Shown one piece after another: positions 45,086 to 55,541 of a stretch of 64,000 nt of DNA. The translations under genes were made by a program, and so were the position numbers. The notes below the pieces were generated by a model. That model did no database searches. It saw only the letters and a program-made list of their open reading frames with translations, and was not told the origin of the DNA. Each line of letters begins with the position of its first letter. Position 1 is the first letter of the stretch. The stretch covers positions 4,422,202 to 4,486,201 of the forward strand of contig OY730171.1 in the NCBI GenBank assembly GCA_963422465.1, given 5' to 3'. This DNA comes from Lichina pygmaea. Lineage: Eukaryota > Ascomycota > Lichinomycetes > Lichinales > Lichinaceae.

Positions 45086-47207
45086 TCATCGTCTGACTTC
45101 GGCTCCCTTGTCGTCGTTGGCCCGCCGGTTGTTGGCCTCGGTCTCGGTCTCGGCATCGGTGCTTCCCAATCCAAGATCACACAGCTGTCTGCGCAGACCG
45201 TCCTTGCTGACGCGCAGGGCGCGCTTCACCTGTTCTTCTTCGACCAACAGTTTCTCGCGCTCGGTGCGACGGTTGACGTCCCACCGCTCCTTTTCCCGTG
45301 CGATGCGTTCTTCTCGGTCGGCCAAGGCTCTTCTCCGCCATTCGCGCTCGTTGCCTTGTTTCGTCGCCTCCTCCCCGTCGTCGTGCGGTCGTCGGTGTGA
45401 TTGTCCTCCTGCTGCTGCTGCTGCTGCTGATGATGGTGATGGTGCTGCTGGGGGAGGGGGAAGAGTTTGGACATATGTATCGAGTAGCGCGTCGCGTGTC
45501 GTCGCGGGCACGCTCAAGAACCGCATGTCGGTCGTCAGTGACTCGGGTAGCGAGGATAGACTGCTGGAGCTGTTGAGTACAGCAACGGGTTGCGATTTAA
45601 GGAGAGCGGTGAAGTCGGCCGTGAGCGTGCTCTGTGGGAGTTTCAGACCTGCAGATCCGTCGAGCGTTAGTATCGTCCGAGGACCTAAGAGGGGTCGAGA
45701 CGGCCGACGAGAACGATTCTGGACATACGGCTGACATAGTCGCGATACCACTTCTCGCGTGCTTTGTCCGTGAGCTTGACGTCGCGCATCTCCGTGGCGT
45801 TTTTGTATTTCCGCTTGAACTCGGGCCAGTACAGCTTGACCGAAGCGTTTTTCTCAAGAAAAGCGAGATACGGCAGCGTTGGCTGTTTCGAGCGAAGAAT
45901 CAGCAACGGTGAAACTCCACATACGCGACAAGGACGCCTTTGCAGCGCCTGGAAGAGAATTCAGCAAGGCGTACGTTCTTGGCCTCCGCAGCCGCTCGCT
46001 GTTCCTTGAGAGCCCGGATCCTGCCTCGGCTCCATTCGGCCCAAGCCTCCTTGCGAGATTTCATGTTGGGAAGAATGACGTATCGCTCGTCGTCGATAAT
46101 CTTGCCTTCTTCCACAATCTTCTCCCACGTCGTGTACGGATTGAGCGCGTGGTCGTCCAGCAGATCTTTAAACAGCCCCTTGCAGTCCTCCTCCGTGAGC
46201 GGACGCTCTTCCTCCTCTGCCCCATCCTCCTGGCATCCGGGCTCGGCGTAATCTTCCCCCATTGCTGCAAGCTGGTAGGCAATATCGTCCTCGTTGAACT
46301 CTTGCGGCTGCATGCCGTTGTCGCCCTCTGCCAGACGCCGTCGCTTGGTAGTGGTCTCTTCGTCGTCCGTAGCGTCGGCTTCGATTTCGTACTCCTCAGA
46401 CTCGGCTCCCTCGTCGTCGTCGACTCCGTGATCCTCTTGGTCCTGCTCTGGGATGCTTCTTCCCGGCGCTGTAGACGGTCCAGTGTGGGCACTGGCTGGG
46501 TTCTCTGCCCTTCTCTGGTCTTGCTCGCTCGACCGCAGAGGACCCGCGTCCATCCTCGAAGCAACAACCTGCACATCGTTGTTGATCTCTTCCACTTTCT
46601 TGTTCACCACCTCTTTCAGATCATCCGGTATTTTCCAGAAGCTTTTGCCTTGGTCTGTATTGTAGACAAACTGTCTACCAAGCCTTGTTCGGACCAAGAT
46701 CCATGGTTCGTGCCCGGGCAGGGAATGCTTCGACTTTGGTCTATCTTGGGGCTGTTGACGATGCCATCGTTCTTGCGGATGTTGACCACGGCGTCGGTCG
46801 TGATGGAAGCCACCTCGTGGCCTGCCCCGAGCAGCATGGTGGAACTGAGCAAACGGAGTGTGTGCGAACAATGCTGCGCTGATTAGCCAGAGTCAAAGCA
46901 GATGAAGAAGTCCTGCCTGTACCGAGAGGTCCGCCGTTCCAGGTCTGGCCAGCAGGCACCTGAGGAAAGCCCTGAACATGGTATGGGGCACCATGAGATG
47001 GTAGGATAGACGGGTGTGTGTAGGTGGATTGGTTGGTCGCCGCATTATGATAGTAGGGATGGCCTCCGCACAACGTTAGCTGAGCATCCGGCCAAGGCGA
47101 CTTCGAATAGACGCCGTACCTGTGGGTGCTGTATGAGCACTCCATCCTGGTGGCAAAGTTGGTCCACTGCCCACGGGCGCTGTTGGTTTGTGAGTTGATT
47201 TCAGCAT
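45086..47207 (-). CDS. WW- and FF-domain splicing/transcription factor (Dre4/TCERG1-like)
   Basis: Such proteins couple splicing factors and RNA polymerase II; S. pombe Dre4 is a likely relative. Five exons (47120-47207, 46923-47063, 45975-46873, 45729-45882, 45086-45648) join in frame to 614 residues. WW1 spans the first intron: LPPGWSAHTAPTG / HPYYHNAATNQSTYTHP, with Tyr in place of the second Trp. WW2 is HEPWILVRTRLGRQFVYNTDQGKSFWKIP. An acidic linker precedes FF1 (GLFKDLLDDHALNPYTTWEKI), FF2 (PYLAFLEKNASVKLYWPEF) and a weaker FF3. The C-terminus is a long Arg/Glu helix with a predicted coiled coil (WRRRALADREERIAREKERW). Introns are GT...AG. Head to head with PRE9. Confidence 0.88.
47149..47157 (+). 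promoter_or_regulatory. GGTGGCAAA, a PACE-type proteasome promoter word
   Basis: The exact 9-mer bound by yeast Rpn4 lies 264 bases upstream of the PRE9 start and in the usual orientation. It also falls inside exon 1 of the divergent WW/FF gene, where it encodes part of T-L-P-P, so it may be a coincidence of coding sequence. Confidence 0.3.
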
Positions 47208-47420
47208 GACGAGTAGTCCAGCTAGGAGATGGAAGCACTGCCTCGTGGGAGGTATCGCGATGGCATTTGTGTCACGTAATCGGTACGTACCGGTACGTAC
47301 CGGCACTGTCTGCAGGGTCCGGAATGCTTACATAATGCTGCGAACGCGTCGGGAGCGTGCCTAGCTTCCCAAGCAACACAGACATCTGGGCCATCCAATC
47401 TCACCGCCCATATCCTCAGG
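47208..47420. promoter_or_regulatory. Divergent promoter of WW/FF gene and PRE9
   Basis: 213 bases. Its centre (about 47281-47302) has two adjacent copies of the palindrome GGTACGTACC, a possible binding site for a dimeric factor. No TATA box seen. Confidence 0.5.
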
Positions 47421-48353
47421 ATGTCGCGAAGATACGATACGAGAGTGAGTTATTCGCCGCAGAGTCTAGCGGCAACGGTCTAACGACAGCTCTCCTAGAC
47501 AACTATATTCTCGCCGGAAGGTCGTCTTTATCAGGTCGAGTATGCCTTGGAAGCCATCTCTCATGCCGGCACAGCACTGGGCATCTTGGCGAAGGATGGG
47601 ATCGTCTTGGCGGCGGAGAGGAAGGTCACGAGCAAGCTGCTGGAGCAAGATACCTCGGCCGAGAAGCTCTACATCTTGAACGAGTAGGGGCCCAGGCCAT
47701 CGTCTCCTCTGCCAGACATCAGGCTGACCGACCCTCTCCAAAGCAACATGATCTGTGCCGTAGCAGGCATGACAGCCGACGCCAACATCCTGATCAACTA
47801 TGCCCGCCAGGCCGCGCAACGCTATCTGCTGACCTACAATGAAGACATCCCCTGCGAGCAGCTTGTGCGACGGCTATGCGATCTCAAGCAAGGCTACACG
47901 CAGCATGGTGGTCTCCGGCCCTTTGGCGTGTCGTTCATCTACGCCGGGTACGACCCGCGAAGGCAATTCCAGCTCTATCAGAGCAACCCCAGCGGAAACT
48001 ACGGCGGGTGGAAGGCGACCAGCGTCGGTGCAAACAACGCGAGCGCGCAGAGCTTGTTGAAGCAGGACTACAAGGAAGAGTGCGACCTCAAGGAGGCCTG
48101 CGCTCTGGCGGTGAAGGTCCTGAGCAAGACCATGGACTCGACCAAGCTCAGCAGCGAGAAGAGCAAGTCTCCTCTCCCTCCTGGTCTGATATCACTCGTC
48201 GGGTGTGGCTGACCATCGTTCATAGTCGAATTCGCGACGGTTGGTAGGACAAAGGAAGGCAAGGTCTATCACCATCTCTGGGGCGCCGAAGAGATCACGG
48301 CGCTACTGAGACAGCATGACCTAGCCAAGGCTGAGGACACCGACATGAGCTGA
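47421..48353 (+). CDS. PRE9: 20S proteasome alpha-3 subunit (PSMA4 type)
   Basis: A structural subunit of the outer ring of the 20S proteasome. Four exons (47421-47444, 47499-47683, 47744-48162, 48226-48353) give 251 residues, the normal length. MSRRYDTR then the alpha signature [19 protein letters not shown], followed by [45 protein letters not shown] and [14 protein letters not shown]. The last intron is GC-AG: exon 3 ends SSEK + A, donor GCAAGT at 48163, and exon 4 restores IEFATVG. No GT donor gives the conserved frame. The C-terminus is KAEDTDMS. Confidence 0.95.
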
Positions 48354-51317
48354 AGGGGACGGCCGCCACCGTCCTCGGCTCTGTGACGTTTTTGTACAGC
48401 ATTGCATCTGTGCCGTAGGATTTCATCTACCTCGAGAGATTCCTGTTAGTGATATCTGCCAAGGTCTTCGATCTGACCCAACCGCCCTACTCTCCTTTCG
48501 AGCTAGCTAGAGCCTGTAGAGATTTCAATCATCAGGTAGAGCTACATGCGTACATACGCAACGAGCTTAACCAATTACCCAGCTGGGAAAACTCGTCTTG
48601 AGAAGATTGACTACGTATCGTACAAGCAGTCGATGACCGTAGGCGCCTCAATACGAAATACTGGAAAGCACGTCATGACTTTAGCATCGGGCTCTCCGCT
48701 GTGGGCAAAACCCATTGGAAAGTCAATACACGCGTCAAAAATATATGGAGCTACGCATGTACGGAAGTACTCCCGACACAACTTATAGCCATACCCCACC
48801 CAATAATCAGTCCTTGTACCCCGTACTCCAATAGCAGCAACGTGATTGCTGCTCCAGAAATTGGGCAGCAATGGAATCTATCGGCATAAGCAAGTCGAGC
48901 TGACACAAGTTCAGATGCTGCTAAATCAGACTGAAACCGAAACCACTACTTTTCCTCCACTCCTCTGAGCTACGGGAGAGAAATCAGCTACGTTAACGTG
49001 CGTACGTATCGAATGTTGGCTCGGCCATCCTCGGGGAAGCAAGCGGGCTTATCTCGGAGCTTCTTCTTGGTTCACATCTATGGACGAGTTGCCAAGCCTG
49101 CCATGTGTGATGTGTGAGCCGCACTCACTGCTGAAACACGATGTTATACCAATACTATGACGCAAGCCCCCAAGGTCAAGGGCGCTCATCTGCGGAGCGG
49201 CTCGTCAGGTCGATAACCCGGAGGCTCATCAATCTTGGTGGTCAACCTTGGCGGAGGGCATGTTGAAGAAAGCAATGCGCGACTCATGTCGAGTAACCCT
49301 AGGCGAATCCAACGAGCACGGCCAACGGCACTTTCCAGTGGCTTGATGGTGAGTTTGGATATCGGCCTGGAGCCGCTACCGACAATGATCGTCGAGGAAT
49401 GACGGTACCTCGTCCTCATGGAGTGCAGCACATGGAGCTACCGCACCGAGCCGGAACACTGCAGTTTGGGACGTCGTGCGCCATAACGCATTCGCGTCGC
49501 CACCGCACTGCCGCTTGATATCACATACGTACTACGTACGTACGTATTTGGATCTTGAAGATTGTCCACACTTGGACCAACGGGGCTGAACGTAGTACCT
49601 TCTGTACTACGAAGCAAGAAAATTGAACCTGACATGCCTGGCTAGCATCAAGCGCGCTCAACAGGGCCACTGCTGGATTGTGCTGCTACCAAACTACGGA
49701 AGGACGTATTTACGTACGTTACGTACTTCTATCTTCTCGTTTTCGACCCACTCTTGGACCGGAGGCCTGCTCGACGAGACGATATTGGGCTCGATTTTTA
49801 TAATTACACCTCGTACATCAATGCAGCCGAAGGTCGCCTACCTGAGCCATGCTTTCTCGTCGGTGTGATCTCTGACTCTTGCCATTGGACTGGACTATTC
49901 GGTCTGAGATGTGGAGCCGCCGGCCATGTGTGTGAGAATTCCGCACGGTGAGGTCGTCTGAACGTTGGTGCGGTCCCATACGATGCCCTATTCCTTTTGA
50001 TGCCTACCTGGTCAGCATAGTGGTCTGACCGGGAACGCTGGACAGGAGCGGCTATTGCTTATTCTCTACCCGAGACACCCAAGGCAGGGTCCTCGAGGTG
50101 TAGGGAAAGAGGAATTGCGGAGCTAAAAGCCAACTGATCGCACGGATCCACGTTCGCATTGCGGGCTGGGAATGTACTGCGCCTTGTTCTTTCTACGACG
50201 CGACTGGAAACCCGATCTTTGGACCTGCGCGACGGCAGTCTGATGTGACAGGTCACACGGCTTTCCAAGCGCATCGATCCCCCGCTATCGGCAGACAAAG
50301 AAACAGGAAAGCGTGGTGGTCATGTCGATCCATGGGTCGTCATACTATCATCCACCCCGTACTTATGTACTTCCAGTACGTAGGGAGGTACGAGGTACTT
50401 CTCTTACCAACCCTCCACGAGGACGCCCAGAAGGAGAAGTGGTGGCCGGATACAAGGTTCATGCATGCCAACCGCCAATTCAAAGAGCAATGGGAGTCTC
50501 CCGCTGCCGGATGAGGACCGACCATGCTGTACGGTGATGGATCGGCTTTCGACAACTCTTGGTCATCAGCATGCGACGCCGCGCATCAGCTGCTGCAGCT
50601 AGACCCCAGCCATTGCTGACCTGAGCCCTATTGCTCGGCAGAAAAGGCGTACGGCGCTGGGACATCCGATCAATGTCCGCAGCCGTCCCTCTGTACTTAG
50701 TCAACGGCTACAACGATTGCACTTGTACGGAGTACGGCAGTACGGTACGAGTGAAGATGGCAATCGGACGAACAGTTCAGCTGTGGAGGAGGCTCCGGCA
50801 TGGTCGTCGGCAATATGACCCGCAAGCATCACAGACAGCTTAGGACAGAGAGACTTGCAGCTGTGCATCCGCGCCTTTTGCATTCTTCGCACAGCCAATG
50901 TCTTACACTTGGCATGCCCCTATACGGCTTACGGACTACTCTTGTGAGTGCGCGGCTAGAAGTAGCCACGGCAGTCTAGCGCAAACACCTTGCGCCAGCA
51001 TGTTAGCGGTAGGGCCAATATGGGAGTTGGCACGTCCTACTCGTGCCTCCTACAACCTTCGAAACAACGGACCCAATGCGCTAGAAGTCTGGGAAGTGTC
51101 TATGCAAGGAATTGGGCTCCCTGCGTCAAGCGACCCCGCGCTTCGGAAAGCCAGCACCGCAACTTCCAACCGTTCAACAAGAGCTCGCACACCAGCATGC
51201 CGCCCTGCCTTGATAGCCGAGGGCAGTCTTCTCGTTGCTATTTGCTGCTGCTACTGCTGCTGTTGTCCGCGTCAGTGCTGTTGCGTAGATAGCGCCGTAC
51301 GCAATGTCCTCCGTGCT
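48354..51317. other. Three-kilobase gap, accessory-looking
   Basis: No conserved gene seen on either strand. Rich in GTACGTAC-type words (49,520-49,545; 49,690-49,730; 50,350-50,400). One TACTTCCGTAC copy (minus strand) at 48760-48770. Short open frames here lack recognisable domains. Confidence 0.55.
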
Positions 51318-52467
51318 GGCCCCGCGCGGGACCCCGGCTACGACATCAACAAGACCCGTGTGCCTCTCACCCGAGCGTTCTGGTCCATCCCCATCCCCAT
51401 AGTCTTTGTGTCAACCAATCTCCGCATCTACACCAAGTTGAGCCACAAGTTGGGCATCTCGGCTCTTTACGCCCCGCCATCGAAGCATTCGAGATGCCTG
51501 ACCGTCTCGAACAGGGCACCTACGCGTACAGCCATTTCTATGACTTGGTGCTGACTGCCGTCGAGCTCGGCATCCTCTTGTTCTACTACCGCATCTTTGC
51601 CAATCCCATGAGCTGATGTGTGGTTATCGGCTTCGTCATCTTTATCGCTCTTTGGATCATGGGCATCGCCATGGCGCTCTGCTTCGTCTGCATACCCCTG
51701 TGCAAGTACTGGGAACTGTCCGTCCCGGGCGTGTGCTTGAACCTTGTCAGCTTCACTTATTTCACCAACGTCTCCAACCCGGCAACCGACATCCTGATCT
51801 TTCTCCTTCCGCTGCCGCTAATCTGGCGGCTTCGGCTGCCCTTTCCCCGGCGAGTCGCTCTGCGCGGCCTCTTCTCGATCGGGCTTGCGTGAGTTGTCTT
51901 CTTGCGTCTTGTCAGGGTCCGACGCACTCGGGCGAGCACATCCGAGGGCGGAGCTTCCTCTTTGGCCGCTCAACAGGAGCTGCATTCTCGGCATCATTTT
52001 GTCTTGAATTTGTTGTGGCACAGCGCGCGCCGCAGACATCACGTGTAAGTCTGCGATCCTCTAGGCTGTTTCTCTGCCGCTTTTTCCCTGATCTGGCATA
52101 CCAACACGCTCCTTGCATTTCAGACGACGTTATTCCGCTGTTGGGGGGGGCTTTCTCACTCTACGAGCCGCTTGGCGGCCTTCTGCGCGCCAACCTGCCG
52201 GTGGTGTACCCGCTGCTGGCGGACCACCTCAAGACGTTGCGGACGCAGGTGTCGAACATGGCCAGCACTCGACGGCAGCAGCCGTCGACGCTCGGTCAGT
52301 CGAAGCTGTTCAGCGCCGATGAGAGCGGAGCCAACAGCGGCAAGACCGAGGACCGGTCCCGCTTCCGCGGCGATGGAGAATCTGTCATCGAGCTCGTCAA
52401 CAAGGTCGACAAGGGCACTGTGTACAACACCGTCCAGGTCAGTCAAGACAGCCTCGGCATCGCTTGA
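51318..52467 (+). pseudogene. Broken rhodopsin-domain (PTH11-like) integral membrane protein gene
   Basis: Pieces in order match the fungal rhodopsin domain: DPGYDINKTRVPLTRAFWS with first helix ending LRIYTKL (about 51330-51440); FYDLVLTAVELGILLFYYRIFA (about 51537-51605); CIPLCKYWELSVPGVC and DILIFLLPLPLIWRLRLP (51690-51850); LYEPLGGLLRANLPVVYPLL (52155-52220). The pieces lie in different frames; the part with the WDDW helix is missing, a TGA falls in frame at 51614-51616, and only one break looks like an intron (GTGAGT near 51889). This is most simply a decayed host gene. A mis-assembled or heavily spliced live gene is less likely. Confidence 0.6.
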
Positions 52468-53652
52468 TTGATTGACCGACTGGTTTATGTACCAAATCAT
52501 TCAAATGTATACAATTCTCATTTCTTTTCCATCAATCAAGTTTTTATTTGCTCTCTTCTCACTCTCTTCATTCCCTCTCTACCTTGGTTTCCTTTCTGTT
52601 TACTGTCCTGAGCTGTCCCGAGCTGTTGTGAGTTTACTGTGAGTTGTCATGAGCTAGTCAGGACAGTACAAAAAAGTACTGAATAGTTGTAATCATTGGT
52701 TGTGGAACACTCATGGTAGTGCACAGTACTCTCTAGATATCATATGATACACTCAGTCAGTAAATATTTTGTTTGTATAGAGTAAGCGGTTGTCTCGACC
52801 GAGAACTCTACAGCAAGTCAGTGTCTGGGAACTAAGACAGAAGACAAAAAAAGAGATGAGATGAAACTGACCAACTTGTCAATTCACAACAGACAGCTAA
52901 GCCAGTGATCAAGTATTCATCCAAGTGAGTGTGTCAGCAGAAGCTCTGAGCCAGCTCTATTGTTACTGTTGGTTGGTGGGGCTAGGGTGAAGAAGTCTCT
53001 AGACTGAAAAACAGCATCCACCAACAGATCATCTTCAACAGAACAGTACCTATTCTTGGGAGTAGTACGCACGTACTACTTGGTCAATCACTGACAGTAT
53101 GGTTTTGATCGGTATTATTGTCATCCTCATCCTCCTCCTCATCATCATCATCTGCACATAGATCATTCACAACTGATCATTCTATCTTGTCAATGTGTGC
53201 AGCTGTAGGCTTATAGATCATGACACAGTTCAACTACTCACCCACTTGTATCTACAGAGAGAAGGGATAGAGCTACTTGTACTTACTATAGACCAAGGAT
53301 AAATACTGAGTGTGGATCAGACTTTCACTCACTGGGCTAAATATAATTTACTTTGGGGAATGTTGGTGTATGCTATGCAAAGAGCTACTGATGGCTATCA
53401 TGGATCGTGGATCGAGAATAATTTCTGTGGGTGCCTTATATTCACTGAGCTAAACCGAGTCTTGGGATTGTGCATTCTACTATGCTAAGAGCTACTTGCC
53501 CCGTACTGTCCTATCCTGTCCTGTCCTGTTCTGTTCCAAAGAAAGGAGAGAAAAAAGACCAAAAGTCCCTGCTACGCTCATGCCTCCCAGGGGTCCTCCC
53601 TGGGGCCATCCGCCTCCCCGAACTTCTTCCTAGTCTTGGGGTCAATGTCAGT
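52468..53652. other. AT-richer gap
   Basis: No gene. CG dinucleotides are sparse and TG/CA/TA frequent compared with nearby genes. Contains a CCTCAT trinucleotide-type repeat near 53130-53155. Could be an old repeat worn by RIP-like mutation; no element recognised. Confidence 0.45.
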
Positions 53653-54327
53653 TCAAAATGGACCAAGGATAGACAGGAGATATTGGGTCTCCGACCGTGG
53701 CACCACTTCCTGGTCCAGCCAGTTTTGGATCAATGCTTCCATTGGATCAGTCTGGGTCTGGGTCTGGGTCTCTGCCCCTGCCGCTGCCTCTGTTGTCGTA
53801 GGAGCCGTGTCTCGAGGAGGGATGCGCAGCATGTTCGGATTGATGCGCGCCTTTAGGAAGTCAATGACGCGGAGATCGGTTTCTTGGAAGGTGCCCCAGC
53901 GAGCGCGCCAAGTGGACACGGTCGCGATCAGGTTGTTCCGGGCGGCGGCTTCGTCGTCCTCGTAGCGCTTGAGCATGTCTGAAGTGCAGTTCGTAGCCAT
54001 CGTGCGAGACAATGACAGACGTCTCACGGTCTCGTCCGCTGCGAGGTCCATCTCATTCGGCCTGTCCGGGAGGCTGAGCTGGCTCGGGTTGATGGTGCCA
54101 TCACCTGGAGCGGCGGTGTTCGTCGGGTTGGAGCCGGAGAGTTCGGTCAGCATTGCCGCATCGGCCATCAACCTTGCGTCGTACACCGCCCACATCTTCT
54201 CGTGTAGATCATTCGCCGCGCTCGAGATCGAGTAGAGGGAGCAAGTGCGACATAGTTGAGTAGTAACGTCGACCAGAGCCGTCGCGGGGGCGTTCCTGGC
54301 CAGGTGGCCGCAAGCGAAGATGTTCAT
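53653..54327 (-). CDS. Hypothetical protein, 224 residues
   Basis: I do not recognise it. One exon from ATG 54327, with a TATA box about 145 bases upstream. The N-terminus MNIFACGHLARN ... LCRTC has a Cys-His-Cys-Cys arrangement that could bind zinc. Next come helical stretches rich in Ala/Arg/Asp (MWAVYDARLMADAAMLTEL; YEDDEAAARNNLIATVSTWRARW) and a QTQTQTD run. Codon use looks like neighbouring genes (GC-rich third positions), which supports a real gene. It sits in the accessory part of the window beside the broken rhodopsin gene. Confidence 0.6.
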   Translation of the reverse strand: MNIFACGHLARNAPATALVDVTTQLCRTCSLYSISSAANDLHEKMWAVYDARLMADAAMLTELSGSNPTNTAAPGDGTINPSQLSLPDRPNEMDLAADETVRRLSLSRTMATNCTSDMLKRYEDDEAAARNNLIATVSTWRARWGTFQETDLRVIDFLKARINPNMLRIPPRDTAPTTTEAAAGAETQTQTQTDPMEALIQNWLDQEVVPRSETQYLLSILGPF

Positions 54328-54471
54328 ATCGACAGAAACGTCTGTCTGCTCTGGTGCTGCTGTTGGTGGATGAAAAGTAAGTGGGGACTGAAAAGTTGGT
54401 AGTGAGAGGCGCTGCTCTCGCTGTGGGTGTTCGTGGTCTGAAGAATGGAACTGTCATGAGCTTCTGGCCAT

Positions 54472-54478
54472 TTATATA
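54472..54478 (-). promoter_or_regulatory. TATA box of the 224-residue protein gene
   Basis: TATATAA read on the minus strand, about 145 bases before the start codon at 54327. Confidence 0.55.
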
Positions 54479-54514
54479 CCTGGCCGTAAAGCCCGCCCGG
54501 CAGGGGAACATTGT

Positions 54515-54682
54515 ATGGACAAAGCCCTGAACGATGGGTCAACATGTGAGAACCATGCGCACATGCATCGAACAATGCCATGCAACAGGAAAGACAGTAT
54601 GGAAAGAGTCCTGAACAATGGGTCAAGACCTGAGAGTCATGCGTACGCATGCACCGGACCATGCTATGCATCAAACAATGCC
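54515..54682. repeat. Imperfect 84-bp direct duplication
   Basis: Two adjacent copies, 54515-54598 and 54599-54682, share ATGGA...CCTGAAC-ATGGGTCAA, GAG...CATGCG and CAATGCC blocks at roughly 75% identity. CATGCATG-like palindromes occur in each. Confidence 0.75.
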
Positions 54683-55541
54683 ATATATCGAACAATGAAA
54701 TCCATTCATTTGTCAAGTTTGTAGAACTCGAACAGACAAGACAGTGGGCTTTGTGCACCCACCCCATTCTTTTGACAAAACAGACTTAGCGGAATCCAGG
54801 AGTACGACACTTGTCGACGCAAAGCGGCCGACCTAGTTGATCTTCCGTCATCTAGAACGAACCCACGCCTTCTGCATCAGCGGAAACCAGTGACATAGAC
54901 CATAAGATTCTAGCACCCGTCCAAAGGTGGTGAGTGTGTGTCATGAGATGAAATCATCAAGCCCTTTAGGGGTGACCTAGAGGGACCGCTGCATACTCAG
55001 AAATCTTGTTGTAGAGGCTTGGAGTGATCAAGGCGCGGCTTGATCATCAATCTCCGACGTCAACTCGGAATCTTGTTCAAGATCGGACACGACTTCTGTA
55101 TTCGCAAGTTCTAGAACAGAACGGAGAACAAAACAATCCAGAAGATTCAAGTCTCCCGAGGAGAAACGGTGCATCCTTCTCTCACAGAATTCGACCGACG
55201 ACAAAATTGCCAAGCAAAGACTTGGCCACAGCATCTTCGACACTGGCCATGTATACCCGATGATGGCAAAAGAACGACACGGTCGCTATTTTGCAACAAA
55301 GGAAGCAATCCTTTGCAACAAAATCCTCACATACGGTGCGATATCGAGCACAAAAACTCAGCAGTCGCAGAAGATTAACCTGCCTCCGTTCAGGGCGGAT
55401 ACGAACGCAGGGTGAAAAAGATCAAAACGAGAAAGGAGTGACAACGGACTTCAAGAAACGATATGAGCGGAAAAACAAGCAGAACTTCCTCATCGGCGAC
55501 CCCTCCGTCGTGCGGCGATAAGCGAGCATGCCGTCCTCAGC
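54683..55541. other. Intergenic region
   Basis: 859 bases with no recognisable gene, between the hypothetical protein promoter and the 3' end of the adhesin-like gene. Confidence 0.4.
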
